Origin: Anaerolineaceae bacterium
GTDB taxonomy: Bacteria > Chloroflexota > Anaerolineae > Anaerolineales > Anaerolineaceae
Reading direction: 5' to 3'
DNA: 36,080 nt
NCBI GenBank assembly: GCA_017417055.1
Contig: JAFPZX010000076.1
Location: 1-36,080, forward strand
Under the pieces are notes generated by a model. The model had not been told where the DNA came from, ran no database searches, and saw nothing but the letters and a program-made list of their open reading frames with translations. This document shows positions 25,938 through 33,122 of the stretch, piece by piece. The translations under genes were made by a program, and so were the position numbers. The first letter of the stretch is position 1. Each line of letters begins with the position of its first letter.

Positions 25938-26022
25938 AATATTGCTGAGCCGCACATGGGGAACAGACACGCCAGAGTCGGCTTACGCGACACAGGGTAT
26001 CAGTCCCACATGTGCTCCGTGA
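25938..26022. repeat. dispersed ~80-bp repeat, copy A
   Basis: It starts CAATATTGCTGAGCCGCACA and ends CACATGTGCTCCGTGA. It matches the reverse complement of 29821-29900 along its whole length, with small indels. It contains GTCGGCTTACGCGAC, a short hairpin, and terminal CACATG/CATGTG words that can pair. A small open frame across it looks accidental. Confidence 0.75.
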
Positions 26023-26067
26023 ATTGTAATGATATAAGAAATTCGGGAATAAGATTGGCGGAATAAC

Positions 26068-28110
26068 ATGAAAAACAGGATTTTAAAAATATTCGAAACT
26101 CTTTTGTTACTCGTATGCACAATTCAATGCGGCCGGGCTGTTTACGAACGCTATGCCGAATTTCTGCAGAAGGGCAGCATCGTTCCCTCTTTCATCGCGA
26201 TCTGCGGCATTCTTGTCCTCGGAACGCTCTTCACCCTGGTACTGATCTGGAGACCGGGATGGCTTGAACCGATCGGGAAGCTGAAAAACCGTGCGCTCAT
26301 TCTCAGCCGCATCATCGCGATTCTGCTCTGCCTGGTACCGGGAGTATTTTACAATTTCGTCCATTCCAGTGAACCATACCGCGGGTTGTGGATCCGGATC
26401 TTTCTCTGCGGATTTCTCACGATACTCGCAGCCTGGTTCTGGGAGAAGGAGAAAGAAATCCATTTTTCCGCCCTGCTTTACTGCACGCTGATCTTCAGCG
26501 CCGGTTTTGTGCTGATCACACAATTCCAGGACATTACAGACTATCCCTTCAGCATCGGCTGGTCGGAAGGCAACCGCATGTGGGACTATTCCGTTCTCTT
26601 CGGAAAATCCCGCTACAACTTTCCGCAGGATCAGACCATCCCCGCATATATTGATATTGGACGCCAAAGCCTGTGGGGGCTGATATATCTGCTGCCGGGC
26701 ACAAATATTGTGACCGCCCGGATATGGAATGATATCCTGTTCACAATTCCCTGCGCACTGCTGGGCTGGGCACTGCTGCGGAAACAGCCCAACACACAGG
26801 GTGTCCGACTGCTGACATACAGCCTGTGGGCAATGCTTTTCCTGATGCAGGGGCCGATTTACACACCGCTCACCCTTGCAGCCATTCTGGTTGCACTCGG
26901 GAGCCGGCTGCCGCTCATCCTCAATTGTCTGCTTGTGGCTGCTGCCGGATTTTATGCCGTCATGTCCCGTTCCACCTGGATTGCCGCCCCTTCCGCATAC
27001 GCGGTTTTTTTGCTGTTCCTGGATCGAAAAGCCATCAGCAATGATCATGAAAAAAAGATGCGCTGGTGGAAATCCATCGCGCTCGGGCTTTCGGGGCTTG
27101 CTGGCGCGGCAATTTATATGAAGCGGGACAGTATTGCCGGACTGCTGCACATCGGAACAAAGACTGCCGAAACAGCGGTCAGCGAAACTGCGGCTGCCGC
27201 GACGGAAGCGATGGAGGCAGTTCCGCAGATATTTACTCCGGCGTGGTTCCAATATTATTTAGGCCGACAGGCACTGCTGTTTGACCGCCTGTGGCCCAAT
27301 GAAACGTACAAACCCGGCATCGTACTCGGACTGCTGATAGCCGTGCTGCCGGTAATACTGGTGATTCTTTTCTGGATCAGAGACGGCAAATGGAAGCTGG
27401 ACGGCTGGCAGAAGCTGCTGCTGTGCGGCGGGAGTCTCATCTTTCTCGGAGCAGGGCTGATTTTTTCAGTGAAAATCGGTGGGGGATCCAACCTGCACAA
27501 TCTGGATATGTTCCTGATTCTGGTCCTCATCATCAGTTCTCTTGCATGGAAAGCCGGTCTGGGATGCTGGCTTGCGGAAAAGATCCGCAATGACAGTCTG
27601 GTCTGCCTTTCGGTGCTGGCCGCCATCATCCTGCCCTGCTGGACAAGTATGACGACCGCCGTTCCCCGGAGCTATCCCAAAGCTGAGGTGACAGCGGATG
27701 CTGTGGAAAAAATCAATCAAGTCATCGCGGACCATGAAGGGGAGGACATCCTGTTCATGGACCAGCGGCAGATGCTGACCTTTGGAACTGTTCCGAAAAT
27801 CCCGCTCATCGCTGATTATGAGAAAAAATGGATGATGGATGAGGCTATGGCCAATGATGCCGCTTATTTTGAACCTTACTTCCGGGACCTGAAAGCCCAT
27901 CGCTTTGCGGCCATCATCAGTGAACCGCTGCACATCAAATTCCAGGGCAGCGGAGGTGACTTCAGTGAGGAAAATGATCTGTTCGTGACCTATGTCTCCA
28001 TGCCGACGCTCTGTTACTATGAACCGCTGGAAACCTTCCAGGATCAGGGTGTTGAGATTCTCATTCCGCGGGAGAGCGTGCTGGAAATGGACGGGGTGGA
28101 GTGCCCATAG
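26068..28110 (+). CDS. polytopic membrane protein, possibly GT-C glycosyltransferase-like
   Basis: A 680-residue protein with about twelve or more hydrophobic segments and a soluble C-terminal domain of about 130 residues. An external-looking loop reads SIGWSEGNRMWDYSVLFG, with acidic residues placed as in GT-C enzymes, but I cannot assign a family. The C-terminal part contains DHEGEDILFMDQRQMLTFG, similar in style to the tails of polyprenyl-phosphate-dependent glycosyltransferases. It is alone on the plus strand, apart from the glycan operon at 3411-14782, though its product may act in the same pathway. Its stop codon is followed at once by a heptamer array. Confidence 0.7.
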   Translation: MKNRILKIFETLLLLVCTIQCGRAVYERYAEFLQKGSIVPSFIAICGILVLGTLFTLVLIWRPGWLEPIGKLKNRALILSRIIAILLCLVPGVFYNFVHSSEPYRGLWIRIFLCGFLTILAAWFWEKEKEIHFSALLYCTLIFSAGFVLITQFQDITDYPFSIGWSEGNRMWDYSVLFGKSRYNFPQDQTIPAYIDIGRQSLWGLIYLLPGTNIVTARIWNDILFTIPCALLGWALLRKQPNTQGVRLLTYSLWAMLFLMQGPIYTPLTLAAILVALGSRLPLILNCLLVAAAGFYAVMSRSTWIAAPSAYAVFLLFLDRKAISNDHEKKMRWWKSIALGLSGLAGAAIYMKRDSIAGLLHIGTKTAETAVSETAAAATEAMEAVPQIFTPAWFQYYLGRQALLFDRLWPNETYKPGIVLGLLIAVLPVILVILFWIRDGKWKLDGWQKLLLCGGSLIFLGAGLIFSVKIGGGSNLHNLDMFLILVLIISSLAWKAGLGCWLAEKIRNDSLVCLSVLAAIILPCWTSMTTAVPRSYPKAEVTADAVEKINQVIADHEGEDILFMDQRQMLTFGTVPKIPLIADYEKKWMMDEAMANDAAYFEPYFRDLKAHRFAAIISEPLHIKFQGSGGDFSEENDLFVTYVSMPTLCYYEPLETFQDQGVEILIPRESVLEMDGVECP

Positions 28111-28278
28111 GAGTTAGGAGTTAGGAGTGAGGAGTGACTGGTGGTTGGCAGTGTGAAGAGTGAAGTGTGAAGTGTGAAGTGTGAAGTTAATGGTGGTTGA
28201 CGGCTGAATCTGAAACCCGACACCTGCCACCTGACACCTGACACCTGAAACCCAACACCTAACACCTGACACCTCCAA
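28111..28278. repeat. 24-unit degenerate heptanucleotide array
   Basis: It starts on the base after the TAG stop at 28108-28110 and keeps a perfect 7-bp register for 24 units. Early units are purine-rich (GAGTTAG, GAGTGAG, then GTGAAGT four times); late units are C-rich (CCTGACA, CCTAACA, CCTGAAA). The sequence of units drifts but the period does not slip. Confidence 0.9.
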
Positions 28279-28310
28279 TTGGTCTAAAGATTGCACATTA
28301 TTCCGATTAA

Positions 28311-28384
28311 TGAGTCAAGACGCTGACTCAGACACAATGGTACATAAAGGAGGCGGTCGGAAGACCGATGAGAGAAATATTATG
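28311..28384 (+). promoter_or_regulatory. structured leader of ddl with a detached Shine-Dalgarno and a 5-codon ORF
   Basis: GAGTCA-AGACGC-TGACTC (28312-28329) is a hairpin. AAAGGAGG at 28346-28353 is a near-perfect Shine-Dalgarno but lies 28 bases before the ddl ATG. Between them CGGTC-GGAA-GACCG (28354-28367) forms a stem with a GNRA loop. Directly after it an ATG at 28368 opens MREIL, whose TGA overlaps the ddl ATG (ATGA). Confidence 0.55.
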
Positions 28385-29422
28385 AAAATCGCTGTTTTAT
28401 CAGGCGGAATTTCACCGGAGCGGGACGTATCCCTCTCCTCCGGATCAATGATTGCGAACGCCCTGGCGGAAAAAGGACATTCCGTCGTGATGGTCGACTC
28501 TTTTCTCGGCATTGAAGCACCGGAAGAAGGGCTGGACGCTTTATTCAAAAAGCTGCCTGACTATAAACCTCAAACCATAGAAGTTCCTTCCGAACCGCCG
28601 GATCTTGAAAAAGTGCGCAGAGAGCGCAGACCGGACACCGGCTGCAACTTCGGACAAAATGTTCTGGAAATCTGCCGTCTTGCGGATGTGGTCTTTATCG
28701 CCCTTCATGGCGAAGGCGGCGAAGACGGCCAGGTCCAGGCCACATTTGACCAGCTCAACATCCACTACACAGGCTCCGGGTTTTACGGCTGCGTGAAAGC
28801 TATGAACAAAGACGTAGCTAAACACCTGATGAAAGCCAACCGCATTCCAACTGTCCCCTGGGAACACATGATTTACCCGGAAGATGTTCACTGGGACCGT
28901 ATCCGCGCCCTGGGCTATCCGCAGTTTGTCAAGCCGACCTGCGGCGGGTCCTCCATCGCCACCTATAAATGCAATAATGAAGAAGAAGTCCGTCAGGCGC
29001 TCGAGGAAGCCTCGAAGGTTTCCAACGACTTGATGTGCGAAGCCTTTTTCGGCGGACGCGAATTTGACGTCGGCATTCTGGATGGAAAAGCGCTGGAACC
29101 GATCGAAATTATCCCGGTGGCGGAGTTCTTTGATTATGAAAGTAAATACCAGCCGGGGATGAGCCAGGAGATCTGCCCGGCAGATATTCCTTCGGAATTT
29201 GCGGAAATCCTGAAAGACGCCGCACTGCGGATCCATAAGTGCCTCGGGCTTGGGTTTTACTCCCGCATCGATTTCAAACTGAAATCTGACGGCAGCTTCA
29301 CCTGTCTGGAAGCCAACACCCTGCCGGGCATGACGCCGGGGAGCCTGTTCCCGAAAGAGGCCAAAAACGCGGGAATCTCTTACCCGGACCTGTGCGACAT
29401 GATCATCCGCGCAGCGATTTAA
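28382..29422 (+). CDS. ddl: D-alanine--D-alanine ligase
   Basis: It joins two D-alanines with ATP for peptidoglycan precursors. The protein is 346 residues from the ATG at 28382 (MKIAVLSGGISPERDVSLSS), the conserved Ddl N-terminus. An in-frame upstream ATG at 28310 would add 24 unlikely residues. ATP-grasp features are present: GEGGEDGQVQATFDQLNI, FVKPTCGGSSIATYKC, YSRIDFKLK and ANTLPGMTPGSLFPKEA. It shows that the organism makes a D-Ala-D-Ala precursor. The unusual leader is described separately. Confidence 0.96.
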   Translation: MKIAVLSGGISPERDVSLSSGSMIANALAEKGHSVVMVDSFLGIEAPEEGLDALFKKLPDYKPQTIEVPSEPPDLEKVRRERRPDTGCNFGQNVLEICRLADVVFIALHGEGGEDGQVQATFDQLNIHYTGSGFYGCVKAMNKDVAKHLMKANRIPTVPWEHMIYPEDVHWDRIRALGYPQFVKPTCGGSSIATYKCNNEEEVRQALEEASKVSNDLMCEAFFGGREFDVGILDGKALEPIEIIPVAEFFDYESKYQPGMSQEICPADIPSEFAEILKDAALRIHKCLGLGFYSRIDFKLKSDGSFTCLEANTLPGMTPGSLFPKEAKNAGISYPDLCDMIIRAAI

Positions 29423-29509
29423 TAAGACCACCACGGGGACGGTTACGCGTCAGCGGAACTGCGAAAGACCCCGCTCCGTAAGGTATGAGCTGCGCTCAAT
29501 TTAGATGCG

Positions 29510-29796
29510 GAGCGGGAGCTGCGCCCCCTCGTTTACACAGGATGGGCGTTCATTCTTACGATGCGTGAGGACAGTTCCCCTCGTTCCTCGGGATAACCGT
29601 CCCGTCACAATAACGGTTAAGCGTCAGCGGGAGCTGCACATCTCTTTTACACAGGATGGGCGTTCATCTCTACAAAACGTGAGGACAGTTCCCCTCGTTC
29701 CTCGGGATAACCGTCCCCGTCACAATAACGGTTAAGCGTCAGCGGAGCTGCGCCTCTCGTTTACACGGGATGGGCGTTCATCTGTATAAATCGTGA
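29510..29796. repeat. tandem repeat of 111-115 bp with REP-like hairpin
   Basis: Units lie at about 29510-29620, 29621-29735 and 29736-29796 (partial). Shared words include GTTTACACAGGATGGGCGTT, GTGAGGACAGTTCCCCTCG and GTCACAATAACGGTTAA. The segment from GGACAGTTCCCC to GGGATAACCGTCC folds back on itself. A single inverted copy of that hairpin lies at 17667-17705. Confidence 0.88.
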
Positions 29797-29820
29797 GACA
29801 CAGCCCGCATATACGCATAG

Positions 29821-29900
29821 TACGGAGCACATGCGGGACCGGCATCGAGTGTCGCGCAGCCGACACGAGCGTGCCTGTCACCATGTGCGTCATAATATTG
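29821..29900. repeat. dispersed ~80-bp repeat, copy B (inverted)
   Basis: Its reverse complement aligns along its length with 25938-26022, from CAATATT at one end to GCATGTGCTCCGT at the other. Together the copies form an inverted pair that brackets the membrane protein gene and ddl. Confidence 0.75.
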
Positions 29901-29926
29901 AAACAAAAAACTCAAAGGCTGGCTTC

Positions 29927-30514
29927 ATGAACAAGACACTGAACTACTATGCACAGAACGCTGAAAAGTTTGCCGCGGAAACAGCTGCGATAGATTTTTC
30001 TGCCACACGGGAACGCTTTCTTGCGCACCTGACTCCGGGTTCCGCCATATTGGATTACGGCTGCGGATCCGGGCGGGACACGAAGGCTTTTCTCGAACAT
30101 GGATTTCGGGTAACGGCAGTGGATGGCTCCCCGGAGATGTGCACACTGGCTTCGGCGTACACCGGTATTCCGGTTCGGCAGATGATGTTCGCGGAGCTGG
30201 ATGATGTGGAAGCATATGACGGCATCTGGGCCTGTGCCTCGATCCTGCATGTGCCGTCGGCGGAGCTGCCGGACATTTTTCGGCGCATGATCACCGCACT
30301 GAAGCCCGGCGGGACCATCTATGCATCATTCAAATACGGAGCTTTTGAAGGCATACGCTATGGCCGGCTCTACAACGATTTCACGGAAGAAAGCTTTGCA
30401 GAATTTCTGCGTCAATTTCCGCAGCTTTCCCTCATTGATCAATGGTTATCCAATGACCCCCGCCCCGGCAGAGAAGCCGAACAATCGCTGAACACGATTC
30501 TTGGAAAAGCATAA
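29927..30514 (+). CDS. class I SAM-dependent methyltransferase
   Basis: A 195-residue Rossmann-fold methyltransferase. Motif I is ILDYGCGSGRDTKAF, post-I is VTAVDGSPEMC, and motif II/III follow as GIWACASILHVPSAELP and LKPGGTIYASFKYG. The substrate is not evident; the family includes small-molecule and toxic-oxyanion methyltransferases. I chose ATG 29927 (MNKTLNYY) because AAAGG lies 8 bases upstream and the longer frame would run through the dispersed repeat. Confidence 0.9.
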   Translation: MNKTLNYYAQNAEKFAAETAAIDFSATRERFLAHLTPGSAILDYGCGSGRDTKAFLEHGFRVTAVDGSPEMCTLASAYTGIPVRQMMFAELDDVEAYDGIWACASILHVPSAELPDIFRRMITALKPGGTIYASFKYGAFEGIRYGRLYNDFTEESFAEFLRQFPQLSLIDQWLSNDPRPGREAEQSLNTILGKA

Positions 30515-30560
30515 CGGATTCTTTCGTATTTGAACCTGTGAATTGTTATATAGTTTTTGT

Positions 30561-30938
30561 TCAGCTAATAATATTCCCTGTCGATGAAAGCGTTATTTTT
30601 TCATAAGAATCAGACTTATCATTTGGATGTGGTTCCAATCCTATGATCGTTATTTCCCCTCGATTAGGCCCATAAACCCAAAAGATGCGTCCTGCAGCCG
30701 GTGTTTGGTTCTCAAGGTAAGACTGCCACACCTTCATTCCATAACGTCTTTAAAGAGATGTTATTTCATGAGTTTCAAGACCCGTGTGCCGGGGATTCTG
30801 TGAGATATGATACATCGCCTTCCCTATTTTCTTATAGAGCTTTATCTCATCTTTAGTGGCTATTCCGGAAGCGGCCTTTGAACATAAATCATTCCAAAAC
30901 TCCTGCATTTCCGGAATACCCATAGCAATAGTGAACAT
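30561..30938 (-). pseudogene. RelE/ParE-like toxin interrupted by an in-frame TAA
   Basis: Residues 1-62 (MFTIAMGIPEMQEFWNDLCS to THEITSL) end at TAA 30750-30752. The same frame continues without a shift as RRYGMKVWQSYLENQTPAAG, RIFWVYGPNRGEITIIGLEP and on to a TGA at 30561-30563. The joined product would be about 124 residues and reads as one toxin-like domain, with the conserved-looking core after the stop. A point mutation of one codon explains this. It lies 3 bp after an intact antitoxin-like gene, so the pair is probably inactive as a toxin system unless the stop is read through. Confidence 0.8.
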
Positions 30939-30941
30939 AAG

Positions 30942-31190
30942 CTAATCCCCAAACATGGAAAGGTCGATTGGCTCTGATACCTTACCGGATTTGATATTTT
31001 CAATAGCCTTATCCATCATCAAAAGTGTATTTGCTGAGGTCTGAAATGGACCGGTCAGTTCCCTTGGTTCCAACACAATTGTACCGTCATTCATTTCCTG
31101 TACATGATAATAATCAAAATTTGCATTTCTTAGTGTAAGTCGTCTCTTGGCATCCAGTTTCGCGTCATATTCCCTGATAGCAGTTTGCAT
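30942..31190 (-). CDS. antitoxin-like protein
   Basis: An 82-residue protein. Its start AIREYDAKLDAKRRLTLR recalls AbrB/SpoVT or related antitoxin folds, and the C-terminal helix (SANTLLMMDKAIENIKSGKV) could wrap a toxin. The gene has an excellent promoter, a perfect 16-bp palindrome at the transcription start and the ribosome binding site GGAGGTGA four bases before ATG. It is followed directly by the interrupted toxin. The intact antitoxin with its operator suggests that the module was recently functional. Confidence 0.78.
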   Translation of the reverse strand: MQTAIREYDAKLDAKRRLTLRNANFDYYHVQEMNDGTIVLEPRELTGPFQTSANTLLMMDKAIENIKSGKVSEPIDLSMFGD

Positions 31191-31194
31191 TTTA

Positions 31195-31254
31195 TCACCT
31201 CCACAGAGTGGGATATCCCACTTAAATGTTACCCGAGAAGTATCAAAAAGTCAA
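31195..31254 (-). promoter_or_regulatory. promoter, palindromic operator and ribosome binding site of the antitoxin gene
   Basis: On the minus strand TTGACT (31249-31254), a 17-bp spacer and TAACAT (31226-31231) form a near-consensus promoter. The palindrome AGTGGGATATCCCACT (31207-31222) covers the expected start of transcription. GGAGGTGA (31195-31202) is the ribosome binding site. This is the arrangement expected for autorepression. Confidence 0.85.
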
Positions 31255-31336
31255 GCTGGAAAAATCGCTGGTTCAGTACTGTAAAAAAATCAAAGTGACC
31301 TGATTCCATTGACTTCATCGAACGGTCAATTAATTG

Positions 31337-31378
31337 TTATTGAAGCACAAGAATTTCTTTCTCTGTCAGACGAATCAT
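31337..31378 (-). pseudogene. Doc/Fic toxin remnant
   Basis: Thirteen codons, MIRLTEKEILVLQ, then TAA. This matches the usual opening of Doc toxins (MIRLT-E---L). The ATG overlaps the stop of the preceding antitoxin fragment (ATGA), as in phd-doc operons. Nothing of the catalytic Fic motif follows. Confidence 0.6.
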
Positions 31379-31552
31379 TTTGCAAGTTCCCGAAAGTCAT
31401 CGTCATAAAGATCCATCATCCTGGCTGCTGAGGCAAGTGCATCGGATATTGGCGCGTCAGTTACTTTGTCGCCATCCTCAAACTGCATGACCAAATGCGG
31501 CTATAATACCGCACCACCGTTTCATCACAGACACGAAGGATTTCTTCCTTTT
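31375..31552 (-). pseudogene. Doc-partner antitoxin remnant
   Basis: From 31500 to 31375 the minus strand reads PHLVMQFEDGDKVTDAPISD and on to DDDFRELAK and a TGA. A TAG at 31501-31503 precedes it. In another frame just upstream, KEEILRVCDETVVRYY suggests that the N-terminal part has been shifted out of frame. The tandem order with the Doc start supports a decayed toxin-antitoxin pair. Confidence 0.5.
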
Positions 31553-31553
31553 A

Positions 31554-31630
31554 CGCCCAAAGGTCCCAGAGAACAGCCGGAGGAACAGATCCTCGCAAAA
31601 ACATACGGAGTTTGATGTATATATATTGCT
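31554..31630. repeat. ~75-bp direct repeat, copy 1
   Basis: It shares GAACAGCCGGAGGAACAGAT, CCTCGCAAAAAC and GAGTTTGATGTATAT with copies at 33017-33095 and 33981-34058. GAGGA-ACAGA-TCCTC within it can form a small hairpin. It sits just downstream of the AlbA_2 pseudogene. Confidence 0.85.
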
Positions 31631-31645
31631 TATAACTAACTTTTT

Positions 31646-32913
31646 TCAGACAATTGTGAAATGATATTTATTCCGCTCTTCCGCAGGAATAATCAAACCA
31701 TTCAGTTTTAATCGTGTCAGCAGTTCCGTTGCAGAAGACCTTGACAGCCCGGTTACATGCATAATTTCAGCTCTTCCAAAAGAATATTCAAGTCCATATT
31801 CTTCAAAAAGGATTTCAATGTTTTTTCTGGTTCGATTGTTGAGTACAAGAGATCTCACCCGTTCAAGAAAATTTTGATCTTGAACCGAGTATCCGGTTTC
31901 ACGATCAAAAGGGCCGGTTTTATTGTCTGGGAGGCCGGTTTCATTATCAAAAGGGCCGGTTTTATCGTCCGGGAGGCCGGTTTCATGATCAAAGGGGCCG
32001 GTTTTATCGTCCGGGAGGCCGGTTTCACGATCAAAGGGGCCGGTTTTAATGATGAAATCGCGAATATTCTCAGCGGCAATTCCATAATTCAAATTGAATA
32101 ATGTGATAATAAAAGTAGCATGATTGGAGTAATATTTTGGCTGAACTTCTGGTCTTGACAACAAAGCCCTGCGGTAATCCTCATTAATTTTCTTAAATCC
32201 GCTGCCGCGCCTTTCCATCAAATGCATACGATCAAAGAGATCCGCTATAACCGGATTCCGGCGTTTGGATAGAACCATATCTGTATCAAGATTCTGAACG
32301 ATTGTGCCATCAAACATACCACCGGGAGAATAAATTTCCATCCTGTCATCAAAAATGTCAACATGGATTTCACTGCCGATATCAAGATAGTCCCTGTGAA
32401 TAATGGTATTTACAAGACTTTCATTCACTGCCCGTTCCGGATAATCCGGCATATCGATCCGCTGCGTTTCCAACTTTTTCCAGCGTTTTTTGGTATTGTT
32501 CCGCACAAAAGCTTCCGCATCTTCCAGCAATGATTTTTCCCTACATAATAATATGGGGTCTCACTTCCCGGTGAAACGTTGAGAATGACCAGATTTTTTC
32601 CGTCAACAGAAATAAATCGCAGTACAAAAGCTGGCACCGGGTCCATCCTGTCGTGAATGAAACGGCTTATTTTTTCAGCTGTTTCTTCAGCATTCAGCAA
32701 ACCGATAATTTCATTGGTTTTGTCTGCAATTCCAAAAATTAACGATCCGCCGATACCATTGGCAAAGGCACTGACACTTTTCAGCCAGCTTCGCGGATCC
32801 TTTTCTTCCAGAAACTGTTTTTTATCGTATTCTGTAGCCTCACCGAACCAGTTCCGCTGAATTTCATCCGCTGTCATTTGTATTGTGGCTTTGATTTTAT
32901 CTTGTTCGTTCAT
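31646..32913 (-). pseudogene. AlbA_2 / RecG-like ATP-binding protein with internal deletion
   Basis: The first part (32913 to about 32535) is an AlbA_2 domain: MNEQDKIKATIQMTADEIQR, FANGIGGSLIFGIADKTNE, ending in SPGSETPYYYVGK. In another frame, 32530 to 31646 encodes the later part: AEAFVRNNTKKRWKK, PDYPERAVNESLVNTIIHRD, ERRGSGFKKI and a C-terminal winged helix. In intact relatives, by recollection, about 100 residues lie between PYYY-G and the AEAFVRNN segment. A deletion with a frame change near 32530-32545 explains the sequence. The second part alone retains most of the HATPase_c_4-like domain. A 21-bp repeat array lies in its linker. Confidence 0.8.
31893..32061. repeat. coding tandem repeat, 42-bp period with 21-bp half-period
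   Basis: CCGGTTT recurs at 31893, 31914, 31935 and every 21 bp to about 32040. On the minus strand it encodes alternating TGPFD and TGLPD blocks, about eight in all, in the linker before the winged helix. The two half-units differ consistently, so the true unit is 42 bp. Confidence 0.9.
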
Positions 32914-33016
32914 TCCTGTCTCCGCTATTTTTGTAAACCGGCTGTTGCTAAATATCTGTAACCATATATTGTATTCCTAAAAAGCAGTATCACATATCTT
33001 TGTTCACATGCCCGCC

Positions 33017-33095
33017 TTCTCCGCCCCAAAGATCCCGAAGAACAGCCGGAGGAACATATCCTCGCAAAAACACCAGAGTTTGATGTATATTGCAT
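33017..33095. repeat. ~75-bp direct repeat, copy 2
   Basis: Located between the DUF3800 gene (ends 33123) and the AlbA_2 pseudogene (begins 32913). It begins CTTCTCCGCCCCAAAGATCC and ends GTATATTGCAT, like copy 3. The minus strand has an open frame EDMFLRLFFGIFGAEKAGM, and the same frame in the other copies gives EDLFLRLFSG. Confidence 0.88.
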
Positions 33096-33122
33096 TTCCA
33101 GTAATAAGTAGAAATAATCGTT

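Larger units (their letters stand above)
29423..29926. other. repeat-filled intergenic region
   Basis: About 500 bp between ddl and the methyltransferase gene. It holds three tandem repeats of up to 115 bp (29510-29796), a fragment of the same unit near 29436-29455, and copy B of the ~80-bp dispersed repeat (29821-29900). An open frame across the tandem repeats gives an internally repeated peptide, but nothing supports translation. Confidence 0.7.

Noticed and set aside
25881-26066. Open frame of 61 codons before the membrane protein gene
   Set aside because: It runs through a heptamer array and the dispersed ~80-bp repeat and resembles no protein.
26107-27252. 381-codon frame opposite the membrane protein gene
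   Set aside because: It is the antisense shadow of a hydrophobic coding region; its composition is typical of such shadows and it has no ribosome binding site.
25176-28278. Heptamer arrays as CRISPR
   Set aside because: Units are 7 bp, contiguous and degenerate, with no spacers and no cas genes.
28541-29434. 297-codon frame opposite ddl
   Set aside because: It is antisense to a well-conserved enzyme gene, with no start signal or recognisable domain.
29505-29735. Open frame of 76 codons with internal repetition
   Set aside because: It is produced by the tandem DNA repeat, has no ribosome binding site, and is interrupted where the repeat units change length.
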